Shown here: one piece after another, positions 47,727-56,853 of the stretch
Layout: every line of letters starts with the position of its first letter
How positions within the stretch are numbered: position 1 is the first letter of the stretch
From: Kitasatospora aureofaciens
Lineage (GTDB): Bacteria; Actinomycetota; Actinomycetes; Streptomycetales; Streptomycetaceae
NCBI GenBank assembly: GCA_000720845.1
Contig: JODU01000002.1
Location: 372,001 to 436,000, forward strand
DNA: 64,000 nt
Direction of reading: 5' to 3'
Position numbers and translations under genes: made by a program
Notes under the pieces: model-generated
What the model was told of the DNA's origin: nothing
The model's input: the letters and a program-made list of their open reading frames with translations, nothing else
Database searches by the model: none

Positions 47727-49034
47727 TCAGCCGCCGAAGAGCTGGGTCCAGTACGTGCCCGCCCGGCCGCCGGCGGCCAGGCCGACACCGATGTGGGTGA
47801 AGTCGGCCTTGAGGATGTTGGCCCGGTGCCCCGGGCTGTTCATCCAGCCCTCGACCACGTCGGCGGGGGAGCGCTGGCCGCAGGCGATGTTCTCGCCGAC
47901 CGTGCGCCGGGCGGCGCCCGCGGCGGCGGCCCGGTCCCACGGCTTGCCGCCGTCCGGATCGGTGTGGGAGTAGAAGTCGCGGGCCGCCATGTCCGCGCTG
48001 TGCGCCTGCGCCGCGGCGGTCAGCCGGGCGTCGACGGCCAGGGCGGGCAGCCCCGCCGCGGCCCGCTCCCGGTTGGTGAGACCGACGACCTCCGCCGTCG
48101 TGCGGGCCAGGCCCTCCGGAGTGAGCGGCAGGGCCCACAGCGCCGTCCAGTACGTGTCGCCCGACGGCCCGCCGGTGACGTGCGCCCATCCGGCGTGTGT
48201 GAAGCGGGCGTCGTGCAGCGTGCGCCGGGTGCGCTCGGTGCGCAGACAGTACGCGACGAACTCGGCGGGCGTGCGGGGGCCCGAGACCAGGTGCTCGCCG
48301 ACGGTGAGACAGGCGAATCCGGCCGCGACGACGCGCTGGTGGACCGAGACGCCGTCCCGCGTCTCGACGCTCAGGGTGCCCGCGGCGGCCATGGCGGCGG
48401 CGTGCGCCCGGGCCGCGTCGAGCAGGCGGGAGTCGGCCCGCACGGCGGGTGAACCGGCCGCGGCACGGGCGGAGTTGACCAGGTGCAGGAAGTCGTCGGA
48501 CGCGGCCCCGGGTGGGGAAGGCTCCGGTGCGGCGGCGGCGGCCGGCGGCGACGCCTCGTCGGTCACCTCCACGCCGAAGTCCCGGGCGAGTCCGGCGAGT
48601 CCGTCCGCGTAGCCCTGCCCCAGGGCGCGTATCTTCCAGGCCCCGCCGCGCCGGTAGAACTCCACGAGCAGCAGCACGCTCTCCGGTCCGGCGGGCGCGG
48701 GGGTGAACCGGGTGACGGCCCCGCCGCGGGCGTCGGTGACCCGGACGGTGGGGGAGGGGAGCGCGCTCAGGGCGGTGCCGGGGTCCGACGGGCTGACCGC
48801 CACCGTCACCCGGGTGGCACCCGGCCGCAGCCGCGCCGGATCGACGGTGAGCGTGTCGTCCCGCAGCCGCGCGCCGGGTGCCTCGGGCTGGTTGTAGAAG
48901 ACGAAGTCCTCGTCGCCGCCGACCTTGCCGCCGTCGTCCGTGACGAGCGCCGACACGTCGAAGCCGCCGGGCACCCGTACGCTCACGGGGCCGCCCGGCA
49001 GAGGGACGTTGCCCCCGGGGACCAAGTCGCTCAT
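47727..49034 (-). CDS. TerD domain fused to two CAP (SCP/PR-1) domains
   Basis: A 435-residue fusion. Residues 1-160 are a TerD domain: VPGGFDVSALVTDDGGKVGGDEDFVFYNQP, then LRPGATRVTVAVSP and VEFYRRGGAWKIRALGQGYADGL. An Ala/Pro linker follows. Residues about 178-295 are a first, diverged CAP domain (NSARAAAGSPAVRADSRLL...). Residues about 310-435 are a canonical one (LTNRERAAAGLPALAVDARL, DFYSHTDPDGGKPW, GENIACG, WMNSPGHRANILKADFTHIG). TerD proteins bind calcium and act in tellurite and phage/chemical stress; CAP domains are usually secreted. No signal peptide is visible, so an intracellular CAP module is implied. Confidence 0.87.
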   Translation of the reverse strand: MSDLVPGGNVPLPGGPVSVRVPGGFDVSALVTDDGGKVGGDEDFVFYNQPEAPGARLRDDTLTVDPARLRPGATRVTVAVSPSDPGTALSALPSPTVRVTDARGGAVTRFTPAPAGPESVLLLVEFYRRGGAWKIRALGQGYADGLAGLARDFGVEVTDEASPPAAAAAPEPSPPGAASDDFLHLVNSARAAAGSPAVRADSRLLDAARAHAAAMAAAGTLSVETRDGVSVHQRVVAAGFACLTVGEHLVSGPRTPAEFVAYCLRTERTRRTLHDARFTHAGWAHVTGGPSGDTYWTALWALPLTPEGLARTTAEVVGLTNRERAAAGLPALAVDARLTAAAQAHSADMAARDFYSHTDPDGGKPWDRAAAAGAARRTVGENIACGQRSPADVVEGWMNSPGHRANILKADFTHIGVGLAAGGRAGTYWTQLFGG

Positions 49035-49119
49035 CGTGCCGTCCTGTGTCGTGGTGCGCGCTCCGGGTACCGGTGCCGGGTCAACGTCCGCCCGGGGGCG
49101 TGGGTTCCCGGGGCCCGGC

Positions 49120-52077
49120 TCAGTGCGACGACGTCGGCTCCGGGGCGACCAGGCCCTGCCGGTGGGCGACCGCGACCGCCTCCGTGCGGCTCGCCGCGTT
49201 CAGCTTGGCGAGGATGTTGGACACGTGGACGCTGGCCGTCTTGGCGCTGATGAACAGCTCCTCCCCGATCCGGCGGTTGCTGTGCCCCAGCGCGAGCAGC
49301 CGCAGCACGTCCTGCTCGCGGGCGGTCAGCGCCGCGGCGCCCGCCCCGGCCGGTGCCGTGCCCGTGAGCCGGCCGCGGCGGGCCAGGTCGTCGACCCGCT
49401 CGCGCAGCACCGTCGCGCCGAGCCGGTCGGCCTCCCGGCGCACGGCGCCGGCCTCGGCGGCCGCCTCCTCGCGGCGGTCGGCGGCCAGCAGCGCCTGGGC
49501 CAGCCGCAGTCTGCACCGCGCGCGTTCGTAGGCGTCGCCGTACGTGAAGGCGGCCACCGCCCGCTCCCAGGCCGCCGGGTCCGGCGCGGCGTCGGCGACC
49601 CGGGACCACTCGGCCTCCGCGCGCGCCAGCCAGGCCTGGCCCTCCGGCCCCTGCGGGAGGTCGTCGTAACCGTGCCCGGCGGACCAGCGGGCGTCGGCCA
49701 GCAGCTCGGCCGCCGTGTCCGACCAGCGGGCCACCCCGGCGTCGTCCCCGGCCCGGCGCGACTCGGTCACGGTGTCGGCGACGGCGGACAGCGCGAGGGT
49801 GGCCAGGCGGAGCGTCACGGTGGGCCGCGTGCCGGCCTCGGTGAGCGTCTCGACGCTGGACCGCATCCACCGCACGGCGTCCTCCGCGTCCCCGCGCAGC
49901 GCCGCCGCGTCGGTCAGCACCACCGCCGCCACCATCCGCGCCATCCAGTCGAACGGCCCGTTCAGCAGGGCGCGGGCCCGGTCGGCCACCCCCGAGTCGC
50001 CGCGCGCCAGCGCCACGTACAGCCCGGGCCCGAGGGCGTGACCGTCCAGGGCCGGCCGCTCCCCGGCGTCCTCGGCGGACTCGCGCAGCACCTCGTCCCA
50101 GTGGCCCAGCGTGTACTGCACCAGCAGCCGCAGATACCGCATCTCCCGCGGGTACGGCGAGGACAGCAGCCCGGAGCGGCGGGCCCGGTCCAGCCCCTCC
50201 GACGCCCAGGGCAGGCACTCCTCCAGGTCACCGGACTCGAAGCAGCCGATGGCGAGGTTGAACAGCGCGCGCAGCTCCACGGGCGCGTTGCCCGCCCGCC
50301 GCGCCAGCTCGCGTGCCTCGAGGAGCCGCTCCCGGCCCTCGGGGGTGGCGCGGCTGCCGCCCTCCAGGCTCGTCAGGGAGATCAGCAGATCGGCGCGGGC
50401 GTCGGTCACCTCCAGCTGCTCGGCGGCCCGCAGCGCCCGGCGGGCCACCCGCAGCGCCGTCTCGTTCTCACCGACCTGGCGGGCCGCCGTCACATGCGTG
50501 GCCGCCGCCCACACCCACGTCGACGAGGGCGGATCGGCGGGGATCAGGCCCAGCGCCTCGCTGCTGTAGGCGTACGCGGACTCCAGGTTGTCGACGCTCA
50601 GCAGATTGCCGGCCAGGGTGTAGCGGACGCGGGCGGCCAGCTCCAGGTCCGCGTCCTGGCCGAGGCCGGCCAGCGCGGAGCGGGTGAGGGAGACCGCGCG
50701 GTGCAGTTCACCGGCGTGCACGGCGGCCGCCGAGGCGCGCAGCGTGAGCGTCACCGCGTCGGGTCCGGTGGGACGCGCGGCGGCGTCGACCGCCGTCCAC
50801 AGGTCGAGGGCGGCCTCGACGTGCCGCAGCTCCTCGGCGGGCGCGCCGACCCGCTGGGCGTGGTCGGCGGCCTCCAGGGACGCGGCGAGCGCCTCGGGCA
50901 GGTCGTGGCTCTCGCGGTAGTGGTGCGCGCGCTCGGCGGCGTGGTCCGAGCGGCGGTCCGGACCGGCGAGCAGCCGGGCGAAGGCGCCGTGCAGCCGGGC
51001 CCGTTCACCGGGCAGCAGGTCGGCGTAGACCGCCTCCCGGGCGAGGGCGTGCCGGAAGGAGTAGGTGTCCCCGTCGCCGGCGACCAGCAACTGCCGCTCC
51101 ACCGCCTCGCGCAGCGCCGACTCCAGCTCCTCCTCGGGCAGCCCGACGGCGTCCCGCAGCAGCTCGTGCCCCACCCGGCGGCCCGCCACGGCGGCGGTGC
51201 GCAGCACCTGCTGAGCGGTCTCGGACAGCTGCTCGAACCGGATGAGCAGGACGTCGGCCAGCCCGCTGGGGACGCCCCCGGCCGGCGTGTCCGTGGCGGC
51301 GACCAGCTCCTCGGCGTAGAAGGCGTTGCCCTCGGCCCGTTCGACGATCCGGCGCACGGTGGTGTCCGGCAGCCGTCGCCGGCGCAGCGAGCGCACCAGC
51401 CGGGCCACGTCGGCGTCCGGCAGCGGACGCAGTTCCAGCCGCTCCACGCCGGGCAGGCGGACCAGCTCGGCCAGCAGCGGGCGCAGCGGATGGCGTCGGT
51501 GCAGGTCGTCGGCCCGGTACGAGGCGAACAGCGCGAGCCGGTGGCCGGGCGCGCCGCCCGCAGGGCGCTGCAGGACGCCGCGGCTGAGCAGGAACCTCAG
51601 CAGGTCGCGGGAGGACTGGTCGGCCCAGTGCAGGTCCTCCAGGACCAGCAGCAGCGGGGCGACGTCCGCCAGGTCGGTCAGCAGGGCGGCCACGCCCTCG
51701 AAGAGCCGCAGCCGTGAGGGAGCCGCGTCGCTCCCGTCGTCCGGACCGCCGCCGAGCAGCCGGTCGGCCACCGGATGCCGGGCCAGCACGGCGGTGAACC
51801 GCTCGTCGGCGGCGAGCACGCCCAGGATCTCGGTGAACGGCAAGTACGGCAGACCCACGTCGCCCAGGTCCACGCAGTGACCGGTGACCACGGTCGTCCC
51901 GGCCGCGGCGGCCCGCCCGGCGACCTCGTCCAGGGTCCGGGTCTTGCCGACCCCGGCGTCCCCGGCGACGAGGACCGCGCGGGCCTCACCGGTGCGGGCG
52001 CGTTCCAGCACGCCGGTGAGACGCGCGAGTTCGTCCTCGCGGCCGACGAGCGGGCTGGTGAGAGAGGTCAGCGACAC
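49120..52077 (-). CDS. Large ATP-binding LuxR-family (LAL) regulator
   Basis: About 985 residues. The N-terminal AAA/NACHT-like module has Walker A LVAGDAGVGKTRTL (about 43-56) and Walker B-type LLLVLEDLHWADQSS. The middle 550 residues are TPR-like helices. The C-terminal LuxR helix-turn-helix reads LTAREQDVLRLLALGHSNRR then IGEELFISAKTASVHVSNIL. LAL regulators are typically pathway activators. The start is uncertain: GTG 52077 has AGGATGGG upstream (and CAGGAT 7 nt before it), whereas ATG 52086 would add MGG. Nothing adjacent reveals its target; the redox cassette upstream on the same strand is a candidate. Confidence 0.87.
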   Translation of the reverse strand: MSLTSLTSPLVGREDELARLTGVLERARTGEARAVLVAGDAGVGKTRTLDEVAGRAAAAGTTVVTGHCVDLGDVGLPYLPFTEILGVLAADERFTAVLARHPVADRLLGGGPDDGSDAAPSRLRLFEGVAALLTDLADVAPLLLVLEDLHWADQSSRDLLRFLLSRGVLQRPAGGAPGHRLALFASYRADDLHRRHPLRPLLAELVRLPGVERLELRPLPDADVARLVRSLRRRRLPDTTVRRIVERAEGNAFYAEELVAATDTPAGGVPSGLADVLLIRFEQLSETAQQVLRTAAVAGRRVGHELLRDAVGLPEEELESALREAVERQLLVAGDGDTYSFRHALAREAVYADLLPGERARLHGAFARLLAGPDRRSDHAAERAHHYRESHDLPEALAASLEAADHAQRVGAPAEELRHVEAALDLWTAVDAAARPTGPDAVTLTLRASAAAVHAGELHRAVSLTRSALAGLGQDADLELAARVRYTLAGNLLSVDNLESAYAYSSEALGLIPADPPSSTWVWAAATHVTAARQVGENETALRVARRALRAAEQLEVTDARADLLISLTSLEGGSRATPEGRERLLEARELARRAGNAPVELRALFNLAIGCFESGDLEECLPWASEGLDRARRSGLLSSPYPREMRYLRLLVQYTLGHWDEVLRESAEDAGERPALDGHALGPGLYVALARGDSGVADRARALLNGPFDWMARMVAAVVLTDAAALRGDAEDAVRWMRSSVETLTEAGTRPTVTLRLATLALSAVADTVTESRRAGDDAGVARWSDTAAELLADARWSAGHGYDDLPQGPEGQAWLARAEAEWSRVADAAPDPAAWERAVAAFTYGDAYERARCRLRLAQALLAADRREEAAAEAGAVRREADRLGATVLRERVDDLARRGRLTGTAPAGAGAAALTAREQDVLRLLALGHSNRRIGEELFISAKTASVHVSNILAKLNAASRTEAVAVAHRQGLVAPEPTSSH

Positions 52078-52201
52078 GCCGCCCATCCTGACACGCGGGT
52101 CGGACAGCGGTCCTGCCGGTTTCGCGGCCCGTCCGCGCCCCGGCCCGGGGCCGTACGACAACGACCCCGGCACGGGCGGCGCCGGCGGTCCCGCGGCCGG
52201 G

Positions 52202-52555
52202 TCAGCGGTGGAGGGAGGCCGCCCAGTCGGCCGGGACCCGGTCCGCCGGGCCGGGCGACGGCTGGTCGTCCGGGTGGCTGGCGGGCGGGGCGAGGGCGGG
52301 GCCCGACTCGCGCACCTCGTTGGTCGCGTAGTCCCAGTACCAGTCCTCGCCCGGCTCGAAGCTCTGCACCACGGGATGCCCGGTGGACCGGTAGTGGGCG
52401 GTCGCGTGCTGTCCCGGTGAGCTGTCGCAGCAGCCGACGTGGCCGCAGCTCGCGCAGCGCCGCAGGTGGAACCACCAGCCGCCGGCCGCGTCGCACTCGG
52501 CGCAGCCGGTGCCGCTCGGCGGGACGGTGGGGTCGATTCCGGTGTCGCTGGTCAT
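52202..52555 (-). CDS. UBP-type zinc finger protein
   Basis: A 117-residue protein. The N-terminal 80 residues form a ZnF-UBP domain: TGCAECDAAGGWWFHLRRCASCGHVGCCDSS, PGQHATAHYRSTGHPVVQSF, and an EDWYWDYATNE end. All Cys/His ligands and the GHVGCCDSS loop are present. In eukaryotes this fold binds the free C-terminus of ubiquitin; actinobacteria have no ubiquitin in the strict sense, so a different C-terminal tail may be the ligand. Its ATG (52555) overlaps the TGA of the sensor kinase gene in ATGA form, so it is third in a tightly coupled operon. Confidence 0.87.
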   Translation of the reverse strand: MTSDTGIDPTVPPSGTGCAECDAAGGWWFHLRRCASCGHVGCCDSSPGQHATAHYRSTGHPVVQSFEPGEDWYWDYATNEVRESGPALAPPASHPDDQPSPGPADRVPADWAASLHR

Positions 52556-54081
52556 ACCGGCTCCTCGGTCGGATCGGTCCGATCGGCTGGATCGGCTGTA
52601 TCGCTCGGATCGGCTGTATCGGCTGTATCGGCTGAATCGGATTGATCGGGTTCCGCGGCGGTGAGCGGCAGGAGCACCTGGAAGCGGGTGTCGCCCGGCA
52701 CGGACTCGACCTGGAGGCTGCCGTGGTGCTTGTCGACCACGATCCGCCAGGAGATGTCGAGACCGAGCCCGGTGCCCTCGCCCACCGGCTTGGTGGTGAA
52801 GAACGGGTCGAAGACGCGCTCCCGGATCTCCGGGGCGATCCCGGTGCCGGTGTCCCGGAACTCCACCAGCAGCCGGTCGTGGTGGAGCGCCGTCCGCACG
52901 GTCAGCGTCCCCTCGCCGCCCGCGTCCCTCACCGCGGCGACGGCGTTGTCGATCAGGTTGGTCCACACCTGGTTCAGCTCCGCCGGATACGCCGGGACCC
53001 GGGGCACCGTACGGTCGTACTCCTTGACGACCTCGATCCGCGGGCCGATCTTCCCGGAGAGCATCAGCAGGGTGCTGTCGAGGAGTTCGTGGACGTCGAC
53101 CGTGCGGTGCGGCGCCCGGTCGAGCTGCGCGTACTGCTTGGCCGCGTCCACCAGGTGCGAGATCCGGGCGGTGGAGTCCGCGATCTCGTTCATCAGCAGC
53201 TCGGTCTCGACCGTGTAGTTGAGCCAGCCGACCGCTCCCGGCAGGATCTCCGCGTCCACGGCCGCCGCGACCTGCTCCAGCCAGTCGGTGTCCAGACCGG
53301 CCTGCACGAAGGTCGGCGCCAGCTGCCAGCCCTGCTCGATCCCGTGGTCCGCCAGCCAGTCGCCGAGGGCGTCCTCCCGGTCGGCGGCCTCCAGCGGGCT
53401 GAGCGAGGGCGCCTTGGCCACCCGCTCCGCCGTGCGCTCCTGGATCTCGATGAGCCCCGCCAGCGCGTCGCGGGAGAACGGGCCCTCCGCGATCACGGCG
53501 AGCTTGTGCCGCATCTTCGCCACCCGCTCCCGCAGCGTCGAGGTGGCCCGCACCGCGGCCGCCGCCGGGTTGTTCAGCTCGTGGGTGAGACCCGCGGACA
53601 GCGAGCCCAGTGCCAGCAGCCGCTCGCGCTGGCCGATGGCGCGCTGGGTGTTCTTGGACCCGAAGAACAGCCCCTCCAGCAGATGCACGGCCATGGGGAA
53701 CCACTCCCGCATGACGGCCGCGAACGTGTCCGCCGGGAGCACGAAGAACCGCGTCGGCTCGGTGACCCGCATCGAGTTGTTGTAGACCTGCGGTACCCGG
53801 TCGCCGACGTACGCCTGCATCGCGCCCGCGTACACCCCGCGCTGCGAGGTGCGGTTGGTCTCCACCTCGTCCCCGCCCACCCGGCGGGTCAGCACGACCG
53901 TCCCCTCCAGCAGCACGTAGAAGCAGGTGGCGTCCTCGCCCTCCGCGTACACGGGGCCGGGGTCGAACAGCTCCACCCGGCCCTCGGCGCACAGCCGGCC
54001 CAGCTGCTCGGGCGTCAGCTTCTCGAACAGGAACAGCTTCCCGATCTCCCCGGGGCTGCACGGCATCGGCCGCCCGCTCAC
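52552..54081 (-). CDS. Sensor histidine kinase with N-terminal cyclic-nucleotide-binding domain
   Basis: A 509-residue protein. Residues about 12-135 are a CRP/cNMP-type beta-barrel (LFLFEKLTPEQLGRLCAEGR, ELFDPGPVYAEGEDATCFYV, LLEGTVVLTRR). A long helical part carries the phospho-acceptor H-box LSAGLTHELNNPAAAA. The ATPase has N-box NQVWTNLIDNAVAAVRDAGG, G1 FRDTGTGIAPE and G2 GEGTGLGLDISWRIV. It has no membrane segment, so it senses inside the cell. GTG 54081 overlaps the TGA of the upstream receiver/reductase gene (GTGA) with GGAG 5 nt before. The C-terminal tail is made of xxD tripeptide repeats. Confidence 0.88.
   Translation of the reverse strand: MSGRPMPCSPGEIGKLFLFEKLTPEQLGRLCAEGRVELFDPGPVYAEGEDATCFYVLLEGTVVLTRRVGGDEVETNRTSQRGVYAGAMQAYVGDRVPQVYNNSMRVTEPTRFFVLPADTFAAVMREWFPMAVHLLEGLFFGSKNTQRAIGQRERLLALGSLSAGLTHELNNPAAAAVRATSTLRERVAKMRHKLAVIAEGPFSRDALAGLIEIQERTAERVAKAPSLSPLEAADREDALGDWLADHGIEQGWQLAPTFVQAGLDTDWLEQVAAAVDAEILPGAVGWLNYTVETELLMNEIADSTARISHLVDAAKQYAQLDRAPHRTVDVHELLDSTLLMLSGKIGPRIEVVKEYDRTVPRVPAYPAELNQVWTNLIDNAVAAVRDAGGEGTLTVRTALHHDRLLVEFRDTGTGIAPEIRERVFDPFFTTKPVGEGTGLGLDISWRIVVDKHHGSLQVESVPGDTRFQVLLPLTAAEPDQSDSADTADTADPSDTADPADRTDPTEEPV
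52573..52653. repeat. Nine imperfect 9-bp tandem repeats in the kinase 3' end
   Basis: Units of the type atcggctgt run in phase from 52573 to 52653 with few substitutions, four of them nearly identical (52591-52599 and 52609-52635). On the minus strand they encode a TAD/PSD/PAD tripeptide tail. The array lies just before the coupled start of the zinc-finger gene. Confidence 0.85.
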
Positions 54082-55754
54082 GACTGCTCCAGGTACCGGT
54101 GGACGAGCATCACGGCCATGGCTCCCTCTCCGACGGCGGACGCGACCCGCTTGGCGGACTCCGCGCGGGCGTCGCCCGCCACGAACACGCCGGGGACGCT
54201 GGTCTCCAGGTGGTACGGCGGCCGGTCCAGCTCCCAGTCGGCCGGTGGCCGCCCGTCGGGCGTGAGGTCGGGCCCGGCCAGGATGAACCCGCGCTCGTCC
54301 CGCAGCACCGTGCCGTCCAGCCAGTCGGTCAGCGGGGCCGCGCCGATGAACACGAACAGCCACTGCGCGTCGACGAGTTCGGTGGCGCCGCTGACCGCGT
54401 CGCGCAGCGTCAGGTGCTCCAGGTGGCCGTCGCCGTGTGCACTGTCCACGACGGTGCCGCAGCGCACCCGGATGTTGGGCATCTCCTCGATCTGCTGGAT
54501 CAGGTAGTACGACATCGACGCCGCCAGGGAGTCGCCGCGCACCAGCAGCGTCACGGACTTGGCACCCCGGGCCAGGTACATCGCCGCCTGCCCGGCCGAG
54601 TTGGCACCGCCGACGATGTACACGTCGTGGCCCTGGCAGGAGGCCGCCTCGGTCAGCGCCGAGCCGTAGAACACCCCGCAGCCGGCCAGGTCCTCGGTGC
54701 CCGGCGCGGTCAGCTGCCGGTAGGACACGCCGGTCGCCAGGATGACGCTGTGCGCGGCGATCGCCGAGCCGTCCGAGAACCGGACGACGCGCGCCGCGCC
54801 GTTCGCCTCCAGGCCGGTCACCTCGCGCGCGGTGAGGATCTCGGCGCCGAACTTCGCCGCCTGCCGCCGGGCCCGGTCGGTGAGCTGGCCGCCGGAGACG
54901 CCGTCGGGGAAGCCCAGGTAGTTCTCGATGCGCGAGCTCTGCCCCGCCTGCCCGCCCGTTGCCGACCGCTCCACCAGCACCGTCCGCAGCCCCTCCGAGG
55001 CCCCGTACACGGCCGCGCCGAGCCCGGCCGGGCCGCCGCCGATCACCACCAGGTCGTAGAAGTCGGCGGTCGGCGTGGTCGCCAGGCCCACGCGCGCGGC
55101 CAGGTCGGGGGCCTCCGGCTCCACCAGCGGGGTCCCGTCCGGCGTGATCACCACCGGCAGCCGCTGTCCGTCCTGCCCGGCCGCCGACAGCAGCCGCCGC
55201 CCCTCCGCCTCGTCCGAGGAGTACCAGCGGTAGGGCACCTGGTTGCGGGCCAGGAACTCCCGGACCTCCGAGGACCGCGCCGACCAGCGGTGCCCGACGA
55301 CCTTGGTGCTGGGCACCGGACGGTGGTCGCCGGTGCGCCAGGCCCGGAGCAGGTCGTCCAGGACCGGATACAGCTTCTCCTCGGGCGGGTCCCAGGGCTT
55401 GAGCAGGTAGTGGTCCAGGTCGACGACGTTGATCGCGTCGATCGCCGCGTTGGTGTCCGCGTACGCCGTCAGCAGCACCCGCCGGGCGCCCGGATACACG
55501 TCCAGGGCCTGTTCGAGGAACTCGATGCCGTTCATCTGCGGCATCCGGTAGTCGGCGAGGATCACGGCCACCAGGTCGCCGCGCAGCTTCAGTTCCCGCA
55601 GTGCGTCGAGCGCCGACTCGCCGGACTCCGCGCGCACGATCCGGTACGTGGCGCCGTAGCGCCGCCGCAGGTCGCGGGCGACGGCGCGGGAGACCCCCGG
55701 ATCGTCGTCCACGGTCATGATGACGGTCCGTGTCTCCCCGTCGGCCTGTGCCAT
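54078..55754 (-). CDS. Response-regulator receiver fused to thioredoxin-reductase-like flavoprotein
   Basis: A 558-residue fusion from ATG 55754 (GGGGGACGT upstream). Residues 9-130 are a receiver: IMTVDDDPGVSRAVARDL, phospho-acceptor VILADYRMPQMNGIEFL and the Lys in HYLLKPWDPP. A short thioredoxin-like segment follows (EVREFLARNQVPYRWYSSDE). Residues 250-558 form a TrxB-like FAD/NAD(P)H module: LVVIGGGPAGLGAAVYGASE, RTVLVERSATGGQAG and VYIVGGANSAGQAAMYLARG. The redox CxxC of true thioredoxin reductases is absent; the site reads LTEAASCQG with one Cys. It is first in a three-gene overlapping operon with the sensor kinase and the UBP finger. Confidence 0.9.
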   Translation of the reverse strand: MAQADGETRTVIMTVDDDPGVSRAVARDLRRRYGATYRIVRAESGESALDALRELKLRGDLVAVILADYRMPQMNGIEFLEQALDVYPGARRVLLTAYADTNAAIDAINVVDLDHYLLKPWDPPEEKLYPVLDDLLRAWRTGDHRPVPSTKVVGHRWSARSSEVREFLARNQVPYRWYSSDEAEGRRLLSAAGQDGQRLPVVITPDGTPLVEPEAPDLAARVGLATTPTADFYDLVVIGGGPAGLGAAVYGASEGLRTVLVERSATGGQAGQSSRIENYLGFPDGVSGGQLTDRARRQAAKFGAEILTAREVTGLEANGAARVVRFSDGSAIAAHSVILATGVSYRQLTAPGTEDLAGCGVFYGSALTEAASCQGHDVYIVGGANSAGQAAMYLARGAKSVTLLVRGDSLAASMSYYLIQQIEEMPNIRVRCGTVVDSAHGDGHLEHLTLRDAVSGATELVDAQWLFVFIGAAPLTDWLDGTVLRDERGFILAGPDLTPDGRPPADWELDRPPYHLETSVPGVFVAGDARAESAKRVASAVGEGAMAVMLVHRYLEQS

Positions 55755-55964
55755 ACGTCCCCCACGTCGAGCGGCCGGATTCACGGCACGGCGTCCCCGT
55801 CACCGCACCGGCCTGCGGCCATCGTATGTTCGATCGCGGGTCCTCGCTCGGGCGGCGGGGGCGGGGCGCCGGCGTCGGACCGCTCCCCCCGCGCGGCCGT
55901 GCGGGCGGCCTGGGGAAGACTGGGCTCCGAGAACGACGTTCCCGCGACCCAGGGAGGGACCCGC

Positions 55965-56837
55965 ATGACGCGCCCGATCACGGCAGGCTCGGACGGTTCG
56001 GAGGAGAGCCTGGCCGCACTGGCCTGGGCGGCGAGGGAGGCGGTCCGCCGCCGGGCCCCGCTGCACGTTGTGCACGCCTGGCGGTTCCAGGGCCAGGGCA
56101 CGACAGACGCGGTGGACCGCGAGACCCAGGAGGGGTGGGCGCGGGACGCCCTCGCCCAGGCGGTCGCGACGGCCACCGAACGGCATCCCGGTCTCACGGT
56201 GACCACCGACGTCCGCGAGGGCGACGCCGTCGCGGCCCTGCTCGCCGCCGCGGCCGACGCCGAGACGCTGGTCCTCGGCTCGCGCGGCCACGGGGCCGTC
56301 GTCGGCTTCCTGCTCGGCTCGGTCGGGCAGCAGGTGATCGCCGAGGCGCCCCGGCCGGTCGTCCTCGTCCGGGCCGGCGACGAGGCCGCCGCCGAGGCCG
56401 CGGGCCGCGAGGTCGTCGTGGGCCAGCAGGGCGAGCCGGAGGACAGCGCCGACGTCATCGGGTTCGCCTTCGAGGCGGCCGCCGCCCGGGGCGCCACCGT
56501 GCGCGCCGTGCGGGCCTGGACCCTGCCGACCGTCTTCACCTACAGCCCGGGCTCGATGGCGCTCGCCGACGAGGCCGGGGGCCTGGAGCAGTACGAGCGC
56601 AAGGCACTCGCCGAGGCCCTCGCACCGTGGCGCGAGCGCTTCCCCGACGTCCCGGTGGTCGAACACGTGGAGATGGGCAGCGCGGGCCAGGTGCTGCTGT
56701 CGGTGTCCGCGAACGCCCAGCTGATGGTAGTGGGCCGCCGCGCCCGCCGTACCGCCGTCGGCGCCCGGATCGGCTCGGTGGCGCACGGCGTGCTGCACCA
56801 CGCGGGGTGCCCGGTGGCGGTGGTCCCGCACACCTGA
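55965..56837 (+). CDS. Universal stress protein, tandem UspA domains
   Basis: A 290-residue protein from ATG 55965 (AGGGAGGGA upstream). Domain 1: ITAGSDGSEESLAALAWAAR to VLGSRGHGAVVGFLLGSVGQQV, with an intact G-2x-G-9x-GS nucleotide loop. Domain 2: EVVVGQQGEPEDSADVIGFAF to VVGRRARRTAVGARIGSVAHGV, with a degenerate loop. Cytosolic. Divergent from the receiver/reductase operon with 210 bp between, so a shared redox or dormancy signal is plausible. A paralogue is at 5045-5947. Confidence 0.9.
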   Translation: MTRPITAGSDGSEESLAALAWAAREAVRRRAPLHVVHAWRFQGQGTTDAVDRETQEGWARDALAQAVATATERHPGLTVTTDVREGDAVAALLAAAADAETLVLGSRGHGAVVGFLLGSVGQQVIAEAPRPVVLVRAGDEAAAEAAGREVVVGQQGEPEDSADVIGFAFEAAAARGATVRAVRAWTLPTVFTYSPGSMALADEAGGLEQYERKALAEALAPWRERFPDVPVVEHVEMGSAGQVLLSVSANAQLMVVGRRARRTAVGARIGSVAHGVLHHAGCPVAVVPHT

Positions 56838-56853
56838 GCCTCGGCCGCGCGGC

